This document shows, piece after piece, positions 32,830-44,600 of a stretch of 64,000 bases of DNA. The stretch comes from Sipunculus nudus. Lineage: Eukaryota; Annelida; Sipuncula; Golfingiida; Sipunculidae. The DNA lies in assembly GCA_026874595.1 (NCBI GenBank), contig CM049318.1, forward strand, positions 10,216,241 to 10,280,240. The letters run 5' to 3'. The translations under genes were made by a program, and so were the position numbers. Every line of letters begins with the position of its first letter. Positions within the stretch are counted from its first letter, which is position 1. The notes beneath the pieces were generated by a model. It was not told the DNA's origin, did not search any database, and saw only the letters and a list, made by a program, of their open reading frames with translations.

Positions 32830-34330
32830 CGCATACATAGTGCTTTAATACAGAAGATATCTCGTTTGTATGCATTATTCCAAATCTAAAAATAGTTTTC
32901 AGGCCGAATCTGAGATTAGTTTCTTACAGTGTATCGTGACGCAGATCTTATATGACAGCTCGTATGTATGCATTATTCTAAATCTGAGATTAGTTTTACA
33001 CAGTGTATCGTGACACAGATCTTACATATCAGCTCGTAGGTTTTCATAATTACATATCTCAGATTAGTTTTACACAGTGTATCGTGACACAGATCTTACA
33101 TATCAGCTCGTAGGTTTTCATAATTACATATCTCAGATTAGTTTTACACAGTGTATCGTGACACAGATCTTACATGTCAGTTCGTATCTATGCATCATTA
33201 CAGATCTCAGATTAGACACAGACCTTACATGACAGCTTGCATGTATGAATAAATACAAATCCGAGATAAGATAAATATCTTACATGACGGCTCCTATGTA
33301 TGCATTATTCTAAATCTCAGATTAGTTTACACAGTGCATCGTGACACAGATCTTACATGTCAGCTCGTATGTACGCATTATTCTAAATCTCAGATTAGTT
33401 TTATGGAACGTGACACAGATCTTACATGTCAGCTCGTAGGTTTGCATTATTACAAATCTCAGATTAGACACAGATCTTACATGAAAGCTTGTATGTATGC
33501 ATTATTACAAATCTGAGATTAGACACATATCTTACATAGTACATGACAGATCCTATGTATGCATTATTTTAAATCTGATATTAGGTTTACACAATGTATT
33601 GTGACACAGATGTTACATGTCTTCTAGTATGTATGCATTATTACAAATCTTTGATTAGACACAAATCTTAAATGACAGCTCCTATGTATGAATTGTTCCG
33701 AATTTGATAGATGTTTTACAAAGTGTATCGTGATCCAGATCTATCATGGCACTTCCTGTATATATTGTTCCAAAATTGAGATAAATTTTACATAGTGTAT
33801 CGTGACCCAGATCTATCATGGCACTTCCTGTATATATTGTTCCAAAATTGAGATAAATTTTACATAGTGTATCGTGACCCAGATCTAACATGGTAGTTCC
33901 TGTATATATTTTTCCAAAATTGAGATAAATTTTACATAGTGTATCGTGACCCAGATCTTATACATGGCAGTTCCTGTATATATTGTTCCAAAATTGAGAT
34001 AAGTTGTACATAGTGTATCGTGATCAAGATCTAACATGGCAGTTCCTGTATATATTTTTTCCAAAACTGAGACAAATTTTACATAATGTATCGTGACCCA
34101 GATCTAACAAGGCAGTTCCTGTATATATTGTTCCAAAATTGAGATAAGTTGTACATAGTGTATCGTGATCTAGATCTAACATGGCAGTTCCTGTATATAT
34201 TTCCAAAATTGAGATAAATTTTACATAATGTATCGTGACCCAGATCTAACATGGCAGTTCCTGTATATATTATTCCAAAATTGAGATAAGCTGTACATAG
34301 TGTATCGTGTCCCAGATCTAACATGGCATC
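32830..34330. repeat. Satellite array, 72-75-bp unit, two subfamilies
   Basis: About 20 units. Common core: GTGTATCGTGACNCAGATCT. Subfamily A (32830-33700) has ACATGTCAGCTCGTATGTAT and GCATTATTCTAAATCTCAG. Subfamily B (33700-34330) has CATGGCAGTTCCTGTATATA and TTCCAAAATTGAGATAA. B units are more alike. The repeating - strand frames (HDTLCKIYLNFG) arise because some units are 72 bp. Confidence 0.9.
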
Positions 34331-34861
34331 TGTGAATCAGATTCTGGTGTGCTAAAAGCATCCGGGTTTTTAAGATAACCCTGGATAACTCGGGAAGATA
34401 AGCTGATGCCGCTGCATGAGCTGCCGTAATTACGATTTAAACATACATGATCCAAAGGCAGCACTCCCTTCTACACACTGATGAATATACCCTGTACATG
34501 TATTTAAAACCGTATCTTCAATATATGAGCCTTATACCTGAGTTGTCATCCTCTTTCCCGGAAATTCTAGATAAATATGTTATAACTTGAACACTACAGG
34601 CTTGACAAAATTTCCAAGTGTAAGTAATAATCTTTATATTTTCATTCATTAAACACACCTATATATGGTGGCCAATTACGACAATTGTCCAATATCATAC
34701 TTGCCACTTTTAGCACAGATTCTACAATATAAAATCGTGTAAACATACTAGCAAAATATAAAGTTTTTGCTCAAAATAAAAGTGATAAGAAAGGTGTGCT
34801 ACTGACATGAACACATAGAGCTTACCATAACATTCCATGTGCTAAAATGCACTCACCAGAA
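34331..34861. other. Intergenic, nothing recognised
   Basis: 530 bp between the satellite and the MITE; no feature seen. Confidence 0.5.
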
Positions 34862-35079
34862 CAGAAGCGGATCCAGGGGGGGGGGGGGTCCAGGGGGTCC
34901 GGACCCCCCCCCCCCCTTTTTAATTAGAAACAACTTATTTAAGGGCTTCAGACAAAATGTTGCCGCCTGGACCCCCCCCCCCCTTTTTCAGATAGAGGAC
35001 CTTTTTTTTTAGGGTTTTCATTTGTCCTCCTGGGTTGGACCCCCCCCCCCCCTTTTCCTAAATCCTGGATCCGCCCCTG
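34862..35079. mobile_element. GADPGF-type MITE
   Basis: Left end CAGAAGCGGATCCAGG, right end CCTGGATCCGCCCCTG, inverted with two mismatches. CAGAA occurs directly on both sides (34857-34861 and 35080-35084), an apparent 5-bp target duplication. The inside has four homopolymer C/G tracts and TCCTCCTGGGTTGGACC. The - strand translation shows the tell-tale GADPGFRK. Relatives lie at 59085-59125 and 60700-61210. Confidence 0.8.
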
Positions 35080-35422
35080 CAGAATGACAAATTTGTAAAA
35101 TAAAACATAAAACATTAATGAATGACCCTCTGTAAATAAGGGTTAAAATAAGTTTGCTAGAAACAATACTCGCTGCCTTGTCTTTGTATGATAATTCCTC
35201 ATGCCGAGTCCGATCCATTCAGGTTGCGTATATGTTTGTCTCTCCCGTTCCTATAATACAGTTTTCTGGTCGATTCATGAGGAATATTTTGTATTCATAG
35301 AAGCTTTACCATGTGTTAAAATGTCTTCATATGTTAAGATGTCTTTATATGGATAATATAAGACGGCACTACACCCTCTGTATAATTAAAAAGTTGCAGT
35401 TTTCAGTTGCCAGATGGTAACA

Positions 35423-35637
35423 TTAACGTTTCATTAATTTTTGTTCTTCATCTCCTGGTGTTGTTGAGCCAGCCTTTTTAGTTTTCTTTTCCCCACGGCA
35501 CAAATGGCAGATTTGTATGGAGAGGGAAACCGCCACGACAAGAAACGTTAATGATGAGACAGCAAAATGCACGAGCAAGATGTCTGGTGATATTTTCCAT
35601 CCAGCATTATCGTCGGAGACCGTGGGACGTGTCGCGT
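35423..35637 (-). CDS. Gene 2 exon 7: stalk end, transmembrane helix, cytoplasmic tail, stop
   Basis: Acceptor CTCATCAG. It encodes DATRPTVSDDNAGWKISPD, a helix ILLVHFAVSSLTFLVVAVSL + SIQIC, then basic KKTKK and EEQKLMKR, stop. E-x-x-x-L-M fits an acidic dileucine-like sorting signal. Gene 1 splits the same region over three exons. Confidence 0.88.
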
Positions 35638-38600
35638 CTGATGAGCGAACAAAACAGTAACATTGTGGTAAAGATACATGCATTTCCAATCGCTTCAATT
35701 TTATAAGAAAGGTTTACTAAAGACACATATCATAACTTTATGTAAAAATTACGTATTCTTTTTGCATACAAGAATAAGTTGTCAAAGGTGTAACAAAAAT
35801 CTTAAGGTATACGAACCCGATGCTGGTGATTGTGTCGTTTTTTCTGAGATGTAGTCTTTTTCTAGTGTTTAATATGAAAGAGTAAGGTAAGATAAAGATA
35901 TAATTTACCAAGTGTAACAAAGTTTTGAGTACAAGAAATTTAAAATCTGCGGTGCACATGTTTGTTTCATAATCGGCATTACACAAAACACACGCACTTA
36001 GGAAAATAATTTATGTATACATTTATCACATCACTAAGTAAATCAGGAAGGAAAGTACTATTTCATGTAATCAAGAGTGAAATATTGATGCTTTGTCATT
36101 ATACGTCATTTTATCACCATAATCGCCATAATCTTATGACGTTGCATAAATGCTTACTTTGGTATCTTCATTGACATAGCATGGCATTACACACATATTC
36201 GACAAAATTGACCAAACAACCATGCGATATTTCTAATTCTAGTGAGGATATAATTTTTTGGAATATACTCAAGACCATGTAAATATTGAAAAGAAGATAA
36301 ATCTAAAATTAGGGTCACGCTATCTGTCTTACCTGTCAGTAATGGTTGTTCCGGTTCACTCGGGCCTGGAGGGGTTGTGATCAAAAGATCTGATAAAAAT
36401 CATAAAACAACTATATTACTGCTGTGGATAAAAACTTTTACTATAACCTTTCCATTACTATTTCAAATTATCGCTAATATTGATGATAAAAATAACAAAA
36501 AATAATGTTTATTATTATTAAACAAAATAAGTGATAGTTTTATATTTTTCAATGTCTTTAACTTATAAAGCAGTATTTTGGGGCATCAATGATGGCCTTC
36601 GAATAGTTTAATTTTCTTATATATCATAATAAATGTATGGGCTTGGAGAAGTAGTTTACAATGTAGTGTACAAATGGCTACATTTGTCTACACACAACGT
36701 TTACATTTACTGGCACAAAGTTATTAGCTTATTAGGTTAAATACACCCGATATACACAGAAACTCCATACTTTATGTATAGGCCACAGAGTAGTTAAAGT
36801 CTACTGACCTTTCATACATATGACCGAATGTCTAGAATCACAATTTGCTGAAATCCAGTGAATGTGGTTGCCCGCGATCTCGGCAACTACACAGTCAAGA
36901 TTGGGATCGGGCTGGCCCGTTTGCCACATTGTGTGCACATCTGCAATTTTTTCTAATAAACATGTTCAGTTTAAATATTGAGTATACATAACGGAATTAA
37001 TTCTTCAAGTGCCACCTGCATCCAAATATACTGAAGATATTTTCTTTTATTTATCGCAAACGTTAAAAAGATTTGCTTTCTCCTTTTCTTTCAATTAAAC
37101 GACCGTTGATTATATCCTGGTTAGTTAATACAGTTTAGTTATATTTTGAAATTTAAAAGAATGGTTCAAGGGATCTAACAACTCCCTTTGCATTTCAGAA
37201 ACCTTTCATCTGTTGATTTCAGCCGGACAAGCATATATTAAGTTCAGCCACGTGATGATCCAAAGGCTCATATAGAGGATATCGAACAGAGGGTCAAAGC
37301 GAGACTCAACTGCTTAAGAGTGCTAAAAGCAGGATCAGGAGGCATGTCTACCCAAAGTTTGATATACCTTTATAAAGCCTGGATCAGACCGGTTATGACA
37401 TACGGCTGCATAGCCCTGATCACCGCCAAAGAGCACCACATTAAAAAACTTCAACGGCTTCAAAACAGAGCCTTAAGGACGGCCTTGAGACTCCCGCCCC
37501 GCACGCGGATATCTGTGCTTCACGAGAAGGCAGATATAGAGTATGTGAGCGACCACATACTAAGGTTGAGCAAAGGCTATGTCGAAAAGGTGAAGCAAGA
37601 GAAGTTTTATAAAGACCTCAAAATGTGGCTCGACTGGCAAAAGATCAGTGGCAGACGGAAACCCAGTATTATCACCCCACTAGAGAAAGTGGGGGAAGGG
37701 TAGAAAGGCTCCGGGGCACCGCAGCGCCCGCCTGCAAAAGACAAACACGGGCCGTCCATCGGATGAGGACGTTAAATGGCGGTCCCGTGTCCAGAAGGGG
37801 ACGGGCACGTAAAAGACCCCATACTGTTTTTCGATAGAAGAGTAGGCCAGCCTGTTGCCGGCAGTATGGAACCTGGCCCTGTAGAGCCAGCCGTTTGGTG
37901 GAAAAAGTTACGGGGATCCCGAAAGGATCAGGGACAAGGCTCCAAGACGTCATAATAACCGGGGGTCCGGTCAGGACCAGCAGGGACAAGGCTCAAGACA
38001 TGATGGCAAAAGCACCAGAGAAGGCTCCCGAGAAGGCTCCCGAGAAGGCTCCGATCGAACGAGAGCTGTACCTGGTCGAAAGGGACAAGGCTCATGACGG
38101 GACTGCGAATAGTCCAGGGGCAGGCCGGTAGCGCTCGGACATTACTGGCAGGTTGCGAGGCTCAGGCTCCCGGAACACCTGGGGGATTCCTCGGTGGTTG
38201 ACGGTTGGCGAGGGCGGGCCGGACCTAGCTGGCTAGCTGGCGTGTCAGTTCTGGCGACCTCAGTGCAGAATGAGGGGGACCCGAAGAGGCAAAACTGCGG
38301 CGTAGAAACCCTAGTTATTGCCTGAGCGGTGTAACGGTTATGGTATGGATGATCCAAAGGCCTGATCTAGAGGATCACGGCACAGGCACAAGGAATACAC
38401 AAAACTCAAGAACAAGGATGCAGTAAAAGCGTTTTACCTTAAGCAAATTGTCTAATAAAGCTTCCCACCTACAAGCATGACTTTGTTACCGCTCTAGCGC
38501 CGTCTCTGCAATAGTTTGGTACAACTGAGAAGCAATACATTTGCTCCGTCCAGAGCAACGTACGTCTTATTCAGTACAGCGAGACTGCCTTGTAACTGTC

Positions 38601-41600
38601 ACAGATGTGCCGTAGTCTCTGATTTATGTATGGTGCCTTATTTTCTGTACGGCAGACACACTACTTCTAGAAAAAAGTCCTACTAAGCCGAGCACTGTCC
38701 GAAAAATGTGTTCAACCAATCTTATGTTTAGCTTGGAGTACCAATTCTACTTACAGTGTCCTACAGGTGGCGGTAGTGCTGTGTACGTTGTATATGGCCA
38801 AATATTTGTTATCTCCGACTTGAACATTTAAGTCTATTTAACATTGACTGTACATACATAATGACCATCTGGTCAAAATGCTTTGGAGTAGGCTGGATTA
38901 TGGTCCTTGTTTGATGAATCTCCGTATAACAACCCTTAAAACAAAAACGACAAATCCCTACTCCAGATTATCATACTTTTGTTTATTCCCACCACATATT
39001 ATAAATCATTTAACTTCAATATATGGAATTTTTTGTCAACTTACAGCATTTATAGAAATATAATATAACATTTAAAAACGGACCAAAATGCAATGAGGCG
39101 ACTGACACGTGCAAAATATTTTATTTTCAATATTAGGGGCATAACTGAAAGGTTTTTGAGGGAAATAAGATGATGCTATAAACTGATTTATTGAATTCTA
39201 TCAAAATTTCAAAATAAAAAAAAAGTATTATATCCCCCTGATAAATGAGGACCACGGTACTTTAACTCTTGTAACCCGCAACCCCCCCCCCCCCTCCTTT
39301 CGCCGAAACAAAGGCCCATAACCTTTCAAAATAATAGAGAGAAAGACCAACAAACCATCCGCCTAGGAGTCACCATTTAGATAATTTCAGTACCAGAAAT
39401 ATTGTTTTACAGCCTCAGAACTGATTTATGAACTACAAATCCTTTGCTCTCAATTAGAACTGCCTTACTAAATTAACCTTGGTAATGAATCACCTCTACG
39501 CCCCAATTAGAGCAGCACCATCAAGTGAAAGCGGCTAAGGCAGAACAACATCAGTCAACTTTTCAAAGCGCCGAAAGCAGAGCAACATCCGATCAAAGTG
39601 ACTCGTGTACAGCAGCACTAACTGTTCCTGTCAGGCTCTGGCGAATGTTTAATTGTTACAGTAGCTTACCGTTTGGTCCCGCCCTCTGGAGGATCTGTCT
39701 GGTACTAATACATGTACAATTGTTAAAAATAAATCGGTTAACACTACACGAGCAGCACTAACCATGGTCTGTCTTAGGCAGAGCAGCACTTAACATTGTC
39801 TAAGTGTCTCAGGTAGAGCAGTACAAACCATGGTCTTACTGTCTTAGGCAGAGCAGCACAAACCATGGTCTTACTGTCTTAGGCAGAGCAGCACAAACCA
39901 TGGTCTTACTGTCTTAGGCAGAGCAGCACAAACCATGGTCTTACTGTCTTAAGTAGAGCAGTACAAACCATGGTCTTACTGTCTTAGGCAGAGCAGCACA
40001 AACCATGGTCTTACTGCCTTAGGTAGAGCAGCACTAACCATGGTCTTACTGTCTTAGGTAGAGCAGCACAAACCATGGTCTTACTGTCTTAGGTAGAGCA
40101 GCACAAACCATGGTCTTACTGTCTTAGGTAGAGCAGTACAAACCATGGTCTTACTGTCTTAGGCAGAGCAGCACAAACCATTGTCTTACTGTCTTAGGTA
40201 GAGCAGTACAAACCATTGTCTTACTGTCTTAGGTAGAGCAGTACAAACCATGGTCTTACTGTCTTAGGTAGAGCAGCACAAACCATTGTCTTACTGTCTT
40301 AGGTAGAGCAGTACAAACCATGGTCTTACTGTCTTAGGTAGAGCAGCACAAACCATTGTCTTACTGTCTTAGGTAGAGCAGTACAAACCATGGTCTTACT
40401 GTCTTAGGTAGAGCAGCACTAACCATGGTCTAAGTTTCTTAGGTAGAGCAGCACTAATTATGGTAAAAGCGCCTAAATTAGAGTAGCACAACCTTCGTTG
40501 TCTGAATCCTATAAGCAGAACAGCACAACCTTAACCTCCGGTCCATTACATCCATAAGTTACATATTTACCTCAACACTAACATCATATAAGAATATCTC
40601 ACCTTCGTTATCATTAATATACCAGTCGGCTTTTCTGATCCCTATCCAGTAGTCCTGACACGGTCTCTGGGCTCGATGTTTAATGGCTTTAGCCAATCCT
40701 CCTATCACGGCTTTGTCTTCAGGTTCAGCAAGTTTCCCTCCCATGAATTCACACGTGTTTCTCGCAGCAAACCAGCTAGCGGCGTCACACCCGATGTAGA
40801 AGCATCGGTCCTCAGTCGATATACAGCTGTATCCAGACGCCTTGCTTCGGCAGTTTGAAAAATCTGACACAGGAAGGTATATTGCTAACATACATATTCC
40901 TAAAACAGCCCTTTGTGGTAACTTTTAAATTTTTTTAAACAGCATTTAACACTATGTAATACAAACACTAGCGTATCCTGGCATTTTTTAGTATGCAATA
41001 AAGCCCAACAAATATTACAGTGCTGATCAAAGTGCTTACAAACACTAGCGAATTGGTTAGTATGCAATAAAGCCCAGCTTTTAGACACTTGCAAAACAAA
41101 TATTATAGTGCTTACCAAAGTGCTTATAAACACTAGCGTATCCGGGCGTTTGTAAGTATGCAATAAAGCCCAGCTTTTAGACATTTGCAAAACAAATATT
41201 AAAGTGCTTATCAAAGTGCTTACAAACACCAGCGTGTTTCTTAGTATGCAATAAAGCCCAGCTTTTAGACATTTGCAAAACAAATATTATAGTGCTTACC
41301 AAAGTGATTACAAACACCAGCGTATCCGGGCGTTTGTAAGTATGCAATAAAGCCAAGCTTTTAGACATTTGCAAAACAAATATTAAAGTGCTAACCAAAA
41401 TGCCTTTTCCTTTAAACAAAAAGGGTAAATGTAACGTACGTTGCGTATAAAAATTAAATTATGTTTTAACTTAGATGTAACAATTTGGGACACTTCATAA
41501 AGTTTATTTTGTTCAAATATTGTATTGTTAACATTTACTTTTCATTTCACAGATGTATCCTTCCCCCGTCGTGTTACACACTTCACCTTCCGCGGAGTCG

Positions 41601-44600
41601 TACCGTAACCTTAGCGACGCACATTCCGTTGGCAGTCCATTTCTGGAACTCTCGGCAATATGGCCACCTGGAAGTATTGGTAATTTCCGGGGGATGACAC
41701 TCGCTCAATATGTTTACTTCATCAATATCCAAGCTTTATGAGTTTAGGTTTGAGAGATGATATACGTATTCGCTTTAATTTATGGAAGAGGTTTAAGACA
41801 AGTACCCCAAACTGTGCACACACAAACTACAGCACACACTATCTCTGTGCTGTAATTTGATAAAGGTGCTAAAAAAACATACTAGACCGTGCAAGAAACA
41901 GCAAACACGCAAAATCCTGGACAAATGACAAACAGACAGACATACTGACAAAGTGAAACATCTAAGATAACAGATGACTAGATAAACTGATAGAGAAGGT
42001 GGAGAAAGAAATGAGCTATACTTTATGTTAGTAAGATTTATAGTTTCTGGGCAGAAAATGATATATTGTAGTGTTTCTAGTGCAGCGCCTCCTAACAGCT
42101 ATTTTACGAAAATGAAAAAAATTCTTTACAGATATAAATATGCTACAAAAGATGTATCAGTTTTAAAGGATACCTGCAAAACCGAGAAGGTTTAATGGCT
42201 TTGACCTTGACCTTTGACCTATATTGACCAAAAACAATATGAAGCTAGGACTTCTGTCTATCAACTGTGTTTAAATTAAAAACGATTGCTGTAAAATTGT
42301 GGCCTGTAATGAGGGCACAGACAAACAAACGGACAGACAGACAGACTAGACAACCAGAGGCCGAGCTTTCTGGAAATGACGTTGAAATAGTCAAATGAAT
42401 GAGCAATGAAAAAGAGGAAGAAAATGAGCCATTGTTTGTGAAGATAAGACTTATATTGACAAAGCTATGAGTGAAATATAATTTTCACGTGTTTTGATGA
42501 AATATGACCTTGAACTTTGACCTTTATAAATAATAAACATAAATCGTTCCTAAATACGTTATGTTTAAGTTTAAAAGTTATCCCTGCTAAATTGTAGCCT
42601 GTAGAATGCTATATGTATATATAAGACGCAAGAACCAAAAAGAAAGCTCAATTTAGGACAAATAACAAACAGACAGTAATATTGACAAGTGGCACAAAGT
42701 GGTAATCAGGTGACTAAACTAGGTCACAAAGAACACAGAGAGAAAGAAAATTATAAAAATAGGACCAATATTGATAAAGTTATGAGGAAAATAAGATTTT
42801 GATATGTTTTCAAAACCTTGACCTTGAAATTTGACCTATTCAAATTATACACATACGCCTTCAATAAATCCTTCCCATATACTATATGTTTAAGTTACAA
42901 AGTGATTCCTGAGAAAATGTGGCCAGCAGAATGCTCTATGTCATGCGCAAGAAAAAGAAAGAACGCGAAATTGAGATCCACTGACAAACAGACAGACATA
43001 CTGACAATGTAAATCCTTTTTTAGATGTTAGTGTAAGACATAAGATGTTTCAGTATCAAAAGGATTCCTGCAAAACTGTGGCCTGTAGAATGCTATTTGT
43101 AATACGCAAGAACCAGCAAGCTGGCGAAATGGAGGAAAACTGACAAACAGAAAGACATTCTGACAAAAGGACACAAGATTGAGACCAGATGACGTAACCA
43201 GGTTACGGATATGACCGAGACAAAGAAAATAAGCTGTAGTTTATGTAATTGAAGTGTACAGTTTTGGAGATATGGCAAAAAAAATCATATGTTGTGAAGG
43301 TCCAAGTGCAGCGCCCCCTAGCGGCCATATCCCGAAGATGTAAATCCCTTTTTAGATGTTGGTGTAAGACATTAGATGTTTCAGTTTCAAAAGGATTCCT
43401 GCAAAACTGTGGCCTGTAGAATGCTATTTGTAATACGCAAGAACCAGCAAGCAGGCGAAATGGAGGACAACTGACAGACATACTGACAAAATTACACAAG
43501 ATTGAGACCAGATGACGTAACAAGGTTACGGAGATGACAGAGGTAAGGAATATAAGCTGTAGTTTATGTGATTGAAGTGTATGGTTTTGGAGATATGGCC
43601 AAAAATAATTTGTTGTGAAGGTTCAAGTGCAGCGCCCCCTAGCGGCCACATCTCGAAAATGTAAAACCTTTTAAGATATTAGTGTAAGACATAAGATATT
43701 TCAGTTTCAAAGGATTCCTGCAAAACTGTGGCCTGTAGAATGCTATTTGTAAAACGCAAGTAACAGCCAGCAGGCGAAATTATGGATAACTGACAAACAA
43801 ACAGACATACTGAGAAAGTGACACAAGACTAAGACCAGATGACTTGACCAGATTATGGAGAGGACACAGAGGAACAAAATATATCATAGATTATATAATT
43901 GAGGTTTATAGTTTGGGAGATATTGCCAAAATATGATATCTAAGGGAGGTCCTATTTCAGCGTCCCCTAGCGGACTTATCCCAACAAATGAAAAATCCAT
44001 TTCGAGATATTAATGTAAGACATAAGATGCACCATTTTCAAAAGGTTTTTTTTGCAAAACTGTGGCCTGTAGATTGCTAATTGTAAGACGCAAGAACCAG
44101 TAAGTAGGCGAAATTGAGGACAATTGACAACAGACAGACATACTGACAAAGTGACACATCTTAGATAATACATGACCAGCAAAAGTTATGGGGAAGGTTT
44201 AGAGGAGCAAAATGAGTTATAGTTTTTGTAGGTAAGATTTGTATTTTAGTGATATGGCAAAAAATGATATATTAAGTGTTTCAAGTGCAGCGCCCACTAG
44301 CAGCTATTTTTCCGAATATGAAAGATCAGTTTCGAGATATCTGTGTACGACAATAGATGTTCTAGTTTCAAAGGGATTTGTCAAAAACTGAGGAATCTAG
44401 TGTATCACTAAAAGATTCCCGGGAAAATCTCGTTTGACGAGATATTGTGCGAGGTATTGCGAGACTTGTAATAAAATATTGTAGATCTCATAGAATGCTA
44501 CCTAATGCAAAAAAAAAACTAGACCTCTCTAGCGTAAAAATTTACAAATGTAGAGAAATTATTTCTTTTATTTTCGAATATCATGACTTACCCCCAAAAT

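Larger units (their letters stand above)
36941..40602 (-). other. Gene 2 intron 4, 3.7 kb
   Basis: It splits the two halves of CTLD2. It contains a LINE 3' end on the opposite strand (37250-38400), a poly-C tract (39283-39296) and the 35-bp minisatellite. The rest (38400-39500) shows nothing recognisable. Confidence 0.75.

Noticed and set aside
33682-34324. - strand frames with 24-residue repeats (HDTLCKIYLNFG)
   Set aside because: Produced by 72-bp satellite units; frames break where units are 73-75 bp.
39735-40480. CRISPR-like regular array
   Set aside because: The 35-bp units are head to tail with no spacers, in an intron of a eukaryotic gene.
40900-41419. - strand frames with repeated FVLQMSKSWALLHT
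   Set aside because: Translation of a 90-107-bp tandem repeat in gene 2 intron 3.
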